DNA from: Beijerinckiaceae bacterium
GTDB taxonomy: Bacteria > Pseudomonadota > Alphaproteobacteria > Rhizobiales > Beijerinckiaceae
Assembly (NCBI GenBank): GCA_022702195.1
Contig: JAKONB010000310.1
Coordinates: 1 to 6,402 of the forward strand
DNA length: 6,402 bases
Reading direction: 5' to 3'
How positions within the stretch are numbered: the stretch's first letter is position 1; every line of letters starts with the position of its first letter. Under the pieces are notes generated by a model. It did no database searches and was not told the DNA's origin. It saw only the letters and a list, made by a program, of their open reading frames with translations. Shown here piece after piece: positions 1-6,402 of this stretch. Made by a program: the position numbers and the translations under genes.

Positions 1-675
1 CAGGGGCGGGACTGGCTCGCCCGGACCCTGGACCGCGAGCGCGAGACCGGCGGACAGGCGGATCACGGCAATCCTTTCGCCGCCCTGCTCGACCGGCGGG
101 TCTGGATGCTCTCCGGTGTCTACCTGACCTTCCCGCTCGCCGCCTACGGCCTGAGCTACTGGCTCCCCACGGTGGTGCGGAGCTTCGCGGTCTCGAACAC
201 CGTCAACGGCTTCCTCAACATCATTCCCTGGGCGGTCACCGCGTTCGCCCTGTGGTGGGTGCCCCGCCGGGCGGCGCGCGAGAACGACCAACTCCGGTAC
301 GTGATGGGACCGGCCCTCGTGGCGGCGCTCGCCCTGGTGCTCAGCGTGGTGCTGCCCGGCGCGGCCGTGACATTCGCCTGCCTCTGCGTGGCGGCCGCCG
401 GAATCTTCTCGGCCCAGCCGGTCTTCTGGTCCCTGCCATCGACCTTTCTGAAGGGGGCGAGCGCCGCCGCCGGCATCGCGGCGATCAATTCGGTGGGCAA
501 TCTCGGCGGCTTCGTCGCCCAGAACGCCATGCCCCTCATCCGCGACCACACCGGCAGCAACCTCGCCCCGATGATCTTCCTCGCCGCTTGCCTGGCGCTC
601 GGGGCCATCCTGACCGTCCTGGTCTTCTCGGCCCTGAGCCGGGATGCGGCGCGGCGTCGGGCGCGGGCGGCCTGA
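1..675 (+). CDS. MFS transporter, anion:cation symporter-like, C-terminal half (partial)
   Basis: The reading frame is open from base 1 and ends at TGA 673-675, giving 224 residues; the start lies outside the window. The visible part is the second half of a 12-helix permease. A hydrophilic loop (about residues 1-34, with a WLARTLDRERE segment typical of the central loop in the anion:cation symporter family) is followed by six hydrophobic segments at about 35-57, 71-88, 101-119, 122-147, 156-180 and 188-211, then a short Arg-rich cytoplasmic tail. The GIAAINSVGNLGGF stretch (158-171) matches the helix-11 signature of tartrate/phthalate/glucarate-type permeases. It is an inner-membrane protein, probably importing an organic anion with a cation. 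The substrate cannot be read from this half. The gene converges on the DUF3616-like gene. Confidence 0.88.
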   Translation, partial: QGRDWLARTLDRERETGGQADHGNPFAALLDRRVWMLSGVYLTFPLAAYGLSYWLPTVVRSFAVSNTVNGFLNIIPWAVTAFALWWVPRRAARENDQLRYVMGPALVAALALVLSVVLPGAAVTFACLCVAAAGIFSAQPVFWSLPSTFLKGASAAAGIAAINSVGNLGGFVAQNAMPLIRDHTGSNLAPMIFLAACLALGAILTVLVFSALSRDAARRRARAA

Positions 676-684
676 TCGGCCGCC
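666..684. terminator. GC-rich hairpin in the convergent gap (possible bidirectional terminator)
   Basis: A perfect 7-bp stem, ggcggcc (666-672) with ggccgcc (678-684), encloses a 5-nt loop that contains the permease TGA stop. It lies just downstream of the TAG (688-690) of the opposing gene. It could help end transcription from both sides. There is no T-run on either strand, so it is not a classic intrinsic terminator, and GC-rich DNA makes such stems common. Confidence 0.35.
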
Positions 685-687
685 GGG

Positions 688-1776
688 CTACGGGATCGCG
701 ACCGCGTATTCGCGCGGCGCGCCGTTCAGAAGGCTGTCGAACAGCACGAGCACCCGGCCCGGCCCGAGGCGCACGATCGCCTCGGGTTTTCCCTTGGTCG
801 GCTCGCCCTTGGCGTTCACGCCGTCCACGGAGGGCAGCGTGCCAAGGGGGGTCAAGGCCTCTGTCGCCGGCTTGAACCGGAACAGGTCATAGGGGCCGTC
901 CTTGCCGTTCTCGGCCGGACCCGACAGGATCAGGAGATCGCCATCCGGCAGGGCGGACAGATCACGGATGCCGGCCTCCGGACCCAGGGCGAGGCGGATC
1001 GGCTGCGGAACGGGCATCGGCGTCTCGCCTGCCTCGAACAAGGCCGCCACGGGGACCGGCACGAGGAAGGCCCGTTCGCCGAGGACCGGCGCGCGCAGGC
1101 CGGCATAGAGCCGGTCGCCGACCACCGCCAGCCCCTCGACGTTGAGGCCCTGCGGCGACTGGCCCTGTCCCCGGGGTTCCAGATCCTTCAGGATGTAGGG
1201 CTTCAGGGCATCGACGGCGCCGAGCGCGTCGATGAGGCGATGCGTGGTCTCCACGGATTCCGCCCGCGTGCCGGCGCCGTCGGGGCGGATACGCGCGAGG
1301 ACGAAGGACGATTCCAGGTATTCCCGGCCCCGGCGCGAGCAGCCATGCGAACCGGTGACGTAGAAGAACGGGGCGGCGTAGGCCACCGCCTCGCCATCCA
1401 TCTCGCTGCCGGAACCTTGCCCCAGGGTGCAGCCGCCGCTGGTCGGCGCCGTGCCGCGTATCGTCCGCGTGGCCGCCTTGCCGACGAGATCGACCTCCGC
1501 CCCGGGACGGAGGGTCGTGCCCGCGATCGTCACGAATTGCGCTCCGCCATTCTCGTCGTTGACGAGGAGGCAGGCGCGGGTCGCGCCCTCCGTCGCGATG
1601 CAGGCGATGCCGCTCACATCGTCGGCCGGCTTGGTCTTGCCCTTCTTCGTGGTCTTGCCGGCGAGATCCGAGGCGAGATCGGAGGGCGTACCGATCTGTT
1701 TCAAGGTCTCGGCGCCGGCGGGCATCGACAGAGCGGCGAGGCCGACCAGGGCGACCAGAACGGCGTTGCGAGTCAT
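688..1776 (-). CDS. Exported DUF3616-like protein, function unknown
   Basis: The protein has 362 residues and starts at ATG 1776-1774. A Sec-type signal peptide is clear: MTRN, a hydrophobic core (about 5-18), and a likely cleavage after AGA (20-22), so the mature protein should be periplasmic or secreted. Segments match what I recall of the DUF3616 family: DVSGIACI (53-60), ACLLVNDENGGAQ (68-80), DGEAVAYA (127-134), YVTGSHG (139-145), NVEGLAVVGDRLYAGLRAP (212-230) and DLSALPDGDLLILSGPA (272-288). The repeated DGEA, EGLA and LSALPDGDLLIL strands suggest a beta-propeller-like fold, which is inference. No catalytic motif is recognisable. A Lys-rich segment, KTTKKGKTKP (41-50), precedes the first conserved block. 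Cys59, Cys69, Cys116 and Cys146 might form disulfides. The AG-rich stretch before the ATG is only a weak ribosome-binding site. The family call is from memory of its motifs. Confidence 0.82.
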   Translation of the reverse strand: MTRNAVLVALVGLAALSMPAGAETLKQIGTPSDLASDLAGKTTKKGKTKPADDVSGIACIATEGATRACLLVNDENGGAQFVTIAGTTLRPGAEVDLVGKAATRTIRGTAPTSGGCTLGQGSGSEMDGEAVAYAAPFFYVTGSHGCSRRGREYLESSFVLARIRPDGAGTRAESVETTHRLIDALGAVDALKPYILKDLEPRGQGQSPQGLNVEGLAVVGDRLYAGLRAPVLGERAFLVPVPVAALFEAGETPMPVPQPIRLALGPEAGIRDLSALPDGDLLILSGPAENGKDGPYDLFRFKPATEALTPLGTLPSVDGVNAKGEPTKGKPEAIVRLGPGRVLVLFDSLLNGAPREYAVAIP

Positions 1777-1883
1777 GCGGCTTTCCCGGTGCTGCGCGTG
1801 GTTGCCGGACTCTCGCGCGGCGTCTTGAACGTCGGATCCAGGACGCCGCGCCAGGAGGCCGCGCCAGGATCTTGTTTGAGCAT
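1773..1883 (-). CDS. Possible 36-codon upstream ORF overlapping the DUF3616-like start
   Basis: On the minus strand an ATG at 1883-1881 opens a 36-codon frame ending at TGA 1775-1773. The stop overlaps the ATG (1776-1774) of the DUF3616-like gene as ATGA, the usual geometry for translational coupling. GGA lies 8 nt before the ATG, a modest ribosome-binding site. The peptide begins MLKQDPGAASWRGVLDP and ends STGKAA. It is hydrophilic, with no membrane segment. Its middle codons are almost all G/C-ending, like real genes here, but the first six are not. The ATG falls inside the palindromic repeat. I recognise no family. It may be a leader peptide, or chance, since open frames are common in GC-rich DNA. 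Confidence 0.25.
   Translation of the reverse strand: MLKQDPGAASWRGVLDPTFKTPRESPATTRSTGKAA
1832..1869. repeat. 13-bp-period tandem repeat upstream of the DUF3616-like gene
   Basis: The 12-mer gccgcgccagga occurs perfectly at 1845-1856 and 1858-1869. A degenerate third copy (tcggatccagga, 8 of 12 matching) sits at 1832-1843, all at a 13-bp period. It lies 56-93 bp upstream of the DUF3616-like ATG, where an operator or activator array could sit. The period is not one helical turn and not a multiple of three. It could also be slippage debris. Confidence 0.55.
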
Positions 1884-1929
1884 CGTCTCGTTCCGAAAGC
1901 CGGCAACCACCTCTCGGGACGATGCTCTA
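1878..1929. repeat. Interspersed palindromic repeat, copy 1
   Basis: The inverted arms gagcatcgtc (1878-1887) and gacgatgctc (1918-1927) are perfect. They extend inward to 13 bp (1878-1890 with 1915-1927) with one G:T pair, leaving a loop of about 24 nt. The 50 bp at 1880-1929 align without gaps to 4077-4126 with 40 identical positions, so this is a dispersed element and not a one-off hairpin. It reads TAGAGCATCGTCCCGA on the minus strand, and its first three bases are the cobD stop codon. It could fold in the cobD transcript and affect termination or 3' stability. No U-run follows. Confidence 0.8.
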
Positions 1930-2928
1930 TAAAACGACCCGCTCGAGCAAGGCGAGCCCGGACAAAGCCAGCAGGAACAGAAGCCCGCACGCGGTCCGGT
2001 ACAGTGCGAGCGCCCGCTCCACGTCGGCGGCCCCGGCCTCGGCGCGGCCGTCGCCCATCCAGCCATCCTCGATCCGGGTGTCGCCGTAGATGCGCGGACC
2101 GGCGAGCCGCAGGCCCAGCGCCCCCGCCATGGCGGCCTCCGGCCAGCCGGCATTGGGCGAGCGGTGCCGCCGCGCATCCCGCCGGACCGCCCGCCAGGCC
2201 CCACGGGGCGACGCATTGGGATGCAGGGCGGAGGCCACGACGATCAGCAGGGCGGTGAGCCGGGAGGCGGGCAGGTTCACGACATCGTCGAGCCGGGCGG
2301 CGGCCCAGCCATAGGCTTCGTGGCGCGGGGTGCGGTGGCCGATCATGCTGTCGGCGGTGTTGATCGCCTTGTAGAGCGCGCCGCCGGGCAGGCCGCCGAG
2401 GCCGATCCAGAAGGCGGGCGCCACGATCCCGTCGGAGAAGTTCTCGGCGAGGCTCTCGATGGCGGCGCGGCAGATGCCGGCCTCGTCGAGGCTGTCGGGG
2501 TTGCGCCCGACGATCATCGAGACCGCGCGGCGGCCTGCGGGAAGGCCCTCGCTCCGCAGGTCGGCGGCGACACGGGCGACATGGTCGTGCAGGCTGCGTT
2601 GCGCCGGCAGGCTCGCGCAGAGCAGGGCCATCAGGCCAAGCCCGGTCCAGGCCCCCATCCTGAGGGCCAAGGCGGTGAGCCCGAAGGCGGCGGCGGCCAC
2701 CACGGCGAGCAGGACGGCGAGGCCGAGGACGCCCGTGACCGTGCGCCGGGCCGGCGATCCCCGGTTCAGGGCACGGTCGAGGCCGCCGATCAGGGCGCCG
2801 ATCCAGGTGACAGGATGACCGAGCGCCCTGTAGAGCCGGTCCGGATAACCGCACACCGCCTCGATCGCGAGGGCGCCGAGCAGGATCACGAGCGTGGCGG
2901 GCGGATGGGTGAGGGCGGTCCAGGACAT
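1927..2928 (-). CDS. cobD: Adenosylcobinamide-phosphate synthase (CobD/CbiB family)
   Basis: This 333-residue integral membrane protein catalyses the late step joining the aminopropanol (phosphate) arm to the f-side carboxylate of adenosylcobyrate. Family blocks are complete and in order: IEAVCGYPDRLYRALGHPVTWIG (22-44, in two parts around YPD), MIVGRNPDSLDEAGICRA (138-155), ESLAENFSDGIVAPAFW (158-174), YKAINTADSMIGHR (186-199), GWAAARLDDVVNLPASRLTA (207-226) and HRSPNAGWPEAAMAGAL (255-271). Hydrophobic segments lie at about 10-27, 66-88, 92-106, 222-234 and 312-328. Length is usual for the family. The start chosen is ATG 2928-2926, which gives the normal N-terminus. An in-frame ATG at 2991-2989 has a better ribosome-binding site (GAGGT, 7 nt away) and would add 21 Arg-rich residues overlapping cobC. 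The gene is head to head with cobC. Its TAG lies in a palindromic repeat. Confidence 0.95.
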   Translation of the reverse strand: MSWTALTHPPATLVILLGALAIEAVCGYPDRLYRALGHPVTWIGALIGGLDRALNRGSPARRTVTGVLGLAVLLAVVAAAAFGLTALALRMGAWTGLGLMALLCASLPAQRSLHDHVARVAADLRSEGLPAGRRAVSMIVGRNPDSLDEAGICRAAIESLAENFSDGIVAPAFWIGLGGLPGGALYKAINTADSMIGHRTPRHEAYGWAAARLDDVVNLPASRLTALLIVVASALHPNASPRGAWRAVRRDARRHRSPNAGWPEAAMAGALGLRLAGPRIYGDTRIEDGWMGDGRAEAGAADVERALALYRTACGLLFLLALSGLALLERVVL

Positions 2929-2936
2929 GCGGCTTC

Positions 2937-2942
2937 GCGGGG
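2937..2942 (+). promoter_or_regulatory. Ribosome-binding site deciding the cobC GTG start
   Basis: GCGGGG ends 7 nt before GTG 2950. It is a partial Shine-Dalgarno match. It lies in the 21-bp gap between the two cob start codons and supports the GTG over the upstream ATG at 2905. Confidence 0.45.
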
Positions 2943-2949
2943 TGCGGGT

Positions 2950-3957
2950 GTGACGGGCGAGCGGACGGATGGAAGCGAGCCGATCGCGCATGGCGGCGAC
3001 CTCGAGGCCGCCGGACGATCCTTCCCGGAGGCGCCGCGTCCCTGGGTCGATCTCTCCACCGGGATCAATCCGGTGGCCTATCCGTGTCCGCCCCTCGACG
3101 CCAGCGCGTTCCGGCGCCTGCCCTCGTCCGCCGATCTCGCGGCCCTGCTGGCCGCCGCCGCCGGGGCCTACGGCGTCGCCGATCCGTCCTGCATCGCGGC
3201 GGCCCCCGGCACCCAGATCCTGATCGAGACCCTGCCGCGCCTGCGCCCGCCCGGCCGGGTGGCCATCCTCGGGCCGACCTATGCGGAGCATGCGGCGGCC
3301 TGGCGGCGGGCCGGACATGCGGCGGTGACGGTCGGCTCCCTGGAGGAAGCGGGCGACGCGGATGTCGTGGTGGTGGTCAACCCCAACAATCCCGACGGGC
3401 GGATTCTTCCGGGCGAGGTGCTGCTCGCCTCGGCCGACAGGCTCGCCGCGCGGGGCGGCCTCCTCGTGGTCGACGAGGCCTTCGCCGATCTGGAACCGGT
3501 GGAGGGCCTCGGCCCGCATCTGCGCCCCGGCCTCGTGGTGCTGCCCTCCTTCGGCAAGACCTACGGTCTCGCCGGGATCCGCCTCGGCTTCGCCCTCGCA
3601 TCACCGGATCGCGTCGGACGCATCGGGGAGGCGCTCGGGCCCTGGGCGGTGTCCGGCCCCGCCCTGGCGATCGGCCGCGCCGCCCTCGCCGACGTGGCCT
3701 GGCGACGGGCCGCGGCCGAGGCGCGCGGAGCGGATGCCGCCCGGCTCGACCGGATGATCCTGCGCGCCGGCGGCACCCCGGTGGGCGGCACCTGCCTGTT
3801 CCGCACCGCCGTCTTTCCGGATGCGCCCGCACTCTACCGGCGTCTCGGCGAGGCCGGGATCTACGTACGGCGCTTCACCGACGCACCGACCCGCCTGCGC
3901 TTCGGCCTGCCCGCCGACAGGACCGAATGGTGCCGGCTCTCCCGCATCCTGAAATGA
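2950..3957 (+). CDS. cobC: Threonine-phosphate decarboxylase-like aminotransferase-fold enzyme CobC
   Basis: This 335-residue, PLP-dependent, fold-type I protein is expected to decarboxylate L-threonine O-3-phosphate to (R)-1-amino-2-propanol O-2-phosphate, the substrate for CobD. Motifs seen: IAHGGDL (12-18) and DLSTGINPVAYP (34-45) at the N-terminus; GPTY (108-111); NPNNPDG (144-150); VVDEAFADLEP (173-183) with Asp175 for the PLP ring nitrogen; SFGKTYGLAGIRLGF (200-214) with Lys203 as the expected Schiff-base lysine; and RLRFGLP (315-321) with Arg317 as the likely carboxylate ligand. The GTG start at 2950 has GCGGGG at 2937-2942, 7 nt upstream, and gives the usual family N-terminus. An in-frame ATG at 2905 would add 15 residues and overlap cobD. 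The open frame continues far upstream only as antisense of cobD. A histidinol-phosphate aminotransferase is the main alternative, but the HGGDL and STGINP blocks and the cobD partner favour CobC. Confidence 0.93.
   Translation: MTGERTDGSEPIAHGGDLEAAGRSFPEAPRPWVDLSTGINPVAYPCPPLDASAFRRLPSSADLAALLAAAAGAYGVADPSCIAAAPGTQILIETLPRLRPPGRVAILGPTYAEHAAAWRRAGHAAVTVGSLEEAGDADVVVVVNPNNPDGRILPGEVLLASADRLAARGGLLVVDEAFADLEPVEGLGPHLRPGLVVLPSFGKTYGLAGIRLGFALASPDRVGRIGEALGPWAVSGPALAIGRAALADVAWRRAAAEARGADAARLDRMILRAGGTPVGGTCLFRTAVFPDAPALYRRLGEAGIYVRRFTDAPTRLRFGLPADRTEWCRLSRILK
2999..3003 (-). promoter_or_regulatory. GAGGT Shine-Dalgarno before an alternative cobD start
   Basis: On the minus strand GAGGT (3003-2999) lies 7 nt before an in-frame ATG at 2991-2989. 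This is the best Shine-Dalgarno match near the cobD start. If used, cobD would carry 21 extra Arg-rich residues and its 5' end would overlap the first 14 codons of cobC. The chosen start at 2928 has only a weak site upstream. Confidence 0.35.
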
Positions 3958-3965
3958 GCCGGAGG

Positions 3966-3998
3966 CGGGCCGGGCAGCTCGGTCGCCGGCCTGGCCCG
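3966..3998 (+). terminator. Hairpin after cobC (candidate terminator)
   Basis: A 10-bp stem pairs 3966-3975 with 3989-3998, with one G:T pair and a 13-nt loop. It begins 8 nt after the cobC stop. It is well placed to end the cobC transcript or protect its 3' end, but there is no T-run after it. Confidence 0.45.
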
Positions 3999-4024
3999 AC
4001 GACGGTCTCGATCAGCGACCGTTG

Positions 4025-4126
4025 GAGCATCGTCCCGGAAAACGGATCCGGGGCACTGCCCTATGGTGTTGACCTTGCATCGTCTTTTCCCAAAGGACGG
4101 CAATCGCCTTTCGGGACGATGCGCTA
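4025..4126. repeat. Composite palindromic repeat containing copy 2
   Basis: The full repeat unit at 4077-4126 aligns end to end with 1880-1929. It has 8-bp arms, gcatcgtc (4077-4084) and gacgatgc (4115-4122). A second element end, gagcatcgtcccg (4025-4037), faces it: gcatcgtcccg (4027-4037) is a perfect 11-bp inverted match to cgggacgatgc (4112-4122). The right arm can therefore pair with either of two left arms. The block fills most of the convergent gap between cobC and the lipoprotein gene. The minus-strand end reads TAGCGCATCGTCCCGA, with TAG (4126-4124) being the lipoprotein stop. Such elements are common in alphaproteobacterial intergenic DNA; family membership is inferred. Confidence 0.78.
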
Positions 4127-4585
4127 GATCCCCACCCGGGCACGCCCCGGAAGGCGCGGAACCTTGGCGTTGCGCGGCTCGATCGGGGCGGCGCATTGAT
4201 AGGCGAACTCGGTCTGGAGATCGCTGAACACGGTCTCCCCGGTGATCTTGCAATCCTCGCGCACGGTCTCGTCGAGATAGGCGCGCGCCGCCTCGCGGAA
4301 CCGCTTGGCGCGGGTCAGGGCCGGGTCGCCGCCCTCGAAGCGATCGTCGATCCCGCAGCCGGTGAATTCGCGCAGGCCGTTGGAGACGACGAGCATCTTG
4401 CGGACCCGGCGCTGGTCGTAGACCTCGTAGGGGTCCTTGCAGCCGATGGTCACCACCTGTGGGGTCAGGCTGACATAGGTCTTCGACAGGTAGGCGAAGC
4501 CGGTGCAGCCGGAGACCGCGAGGCCGAGGGCGGCGATGACGGCCAGGGCGGCGGGGCGGGGGAGGGAGCCGGGGAACCGGTACAC
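4124..4585 (-). CDS. Small predicted lipoprotein, family not recognised
   Basis: The protein has 153 residues from GTG 4585-4583. The N-terminus is a lipoprotein signal: MYRFPGSLPR, a hydrophobic core (11-24), and the lipobox VSGC with Cys27 as the lipidated residue. Thr28 follows, so outer-membrane sorting is expected by the usual +2 rule. The mature part is hydrophilic with four further cysteines (49, 77, 112, 131), which fits two disulfides in the periplasm. Notable segments are VVTIGCKDPYEVYDQRR (44-60), RKMLVVSNGLREFTGCGI (62-79) and RFREAARAYLDETVREDCKI (95-114, probably helical). The frame is open to 4948, but that stretch has no sensible N-terminus and overlaps metH. GGGG lies about 10 nt before the GTG and a TTGACC/TTCAAT promoter lies upstream. 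It resembles uncharacterised alphaproteobacterial lipoproteins in my memory, with no assignable function. Confidence 0.75.
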   Translation of the reverse strand: MYRFPGSLPRPAALAVIAALGLAVSGCTGFAYLSKTYVSLTPQVVTIGCKDPYEVYDQRRVRKMLVVSNGLREFTGCGIDDRFEGGDPALTRAKRFREAARAYLDETVREDCKITGETVFSDLQTEFAYQCAAPIEPRNAKVPRLPGRARVGI

Positions 4586-4647
4586 GATCGGGACGCCCCG
4601 CTTGCTGCCACATCGAGCCCCGTGCGCATCGGGGCCTATCGTCCGGC

Positions 4648-4675
4648 ATTGAAGCGCCTCCGCCGCGACGGTCAA
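4648..4675 (-). promoter_or_regulatory. Candidate sigma-70 promoter for the lipoprotein gene
   Basis: On the minus strand TTGACC (4675-4670) and TTCAAT (4653-4648) are separated by 16 bp. They match the -35 consensus at 5 of 6 and the -10 consensus at 4 of 6. Transcription would begin near 4641, giving a leader of about 55 nt before GTG 4585. AT-rich hexamers this well spaced are rare in this GC-rich window. Confidence 0.5.
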
Positions 4676-4703
4676 GCCTCGGTCGGACACAGCGGACGGG
4701 TTT

Positions 4704-4734
4704 CGGTGGGCGGACCATGCGGGTCCGTCCACCG
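4704..4734. terminator. Strong hairpin downstream of metH
   Basis: A 13-bp stem pairs 4704-4716 with 4722-4734, with one G:T pair (G:T as + RNA, a C-A mismatch as - RNA), around the 5-nt loop atgcg. It lies about 19-49 nt past the metH TAG and upstream of the lipoprotein promoter, the expected place for a terminator separating the two. No U-run follows on the minus strand, so termination may be factor-assisted, or the stem may be a 3' barrier to exonucleases. Confidence 0.5.
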
Positions 4735-4752
4735 CCCCGGCGATGCGATCGC

Positions 4753-6402
<1,650 letters not shown>

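Noticed and set aside
962..2854. A 630-codon open frame on the minus strand across the DUF3616-like gene and cobD.
   Set aside because: It is a shifted frame of two convincing genes. Its product is Arg/Pro/Gly-rich with no domain, as expected for off-frame reading of GC-rich coding DNA.
2164..2949. Upstream extension of the cobC frame by 262 codons.
   Set aside because: It is antisense to cobD, low in complexity (Gly/Ala/Glu-rich) and has no family match, while the GTG at 2950 gives a normal CobC N-terminus.
2929..2949. A cobalamin riboswitch controlling cobD or cobC.
   Set aside because: The gap is 21 bp, far too short, and no B12-box-like sequence was noticed in the flanking coding DNA.
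3084..4127. A 347-codon plus-strand frame over cobC and the following gap.
   Set aside because: It is an Arg-rich shadow of cobC in another frame.

Overview
The window is about 70% GC, with compact genes, strong third-position GC, GTG starts and short palindromic repeats between genes. Together with the protein types this suggests an alphaproteobacterium, most likely Methylobacterium/Methylorubrum or a close relative. That assignment comes from general resemblance, not from a search.

Layout. (1) 1-675 (+): C-terminal half of an MFS permease of the anion:cation symporter type, cut by the left edge. (2) 688-1776 (-): an exported DUF3616-like protein of unknown function, convergent with the permease and only 12 bp away. 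(3) 1777-1926: a gene-free stretch with a 13-bp tandem repeat, a palindromic repeat and a possible 36-codon upstream ORF. (4) 1927-2928 (-) and 2950-3957 (+): cobD (cbiB-type) and cobC, two late-stage cobalamin genes arranged head to head with about 21 bp between start codons. (5) 3958-4123: a hairpin and a composite palindromic repeat. (6) 4124-4585 (-): a small predicted lipoprotein I do not recognise. (7) 4586-4752: a candidate promoter for the lipoprotein and a strong hairpin after metH. (8) 4753-6402 (-): the C-terminal 549 residues of cobalamin-dependent methionine synthase MetH, cut by the right edge.

How the genes fit together: CobC is expected to make (R)-1-amino-2-propanol O-2-phosphate from threonine phosphate. 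CobD is expected to couple that aminopropanol arm to adenosylcobyrate, giving adenosylcobinamide phosphate. MetH uses a cobalamin as cofactor. So synthesis and use of B12 lie within 4 kb, though they are separate transcription units.

No obviously new multi-gene system is visible. The most unusual structure is a pair of 50-bp palindromic repeats (40 of 50 positions identical, no gaps). In both, the conserved outer end supplies the TAG stop codon of the minus-strand gene next to it. No stretch over 300 bp lacks a gene. No RNA gene, insertion sequence or CRISPR array was seen.
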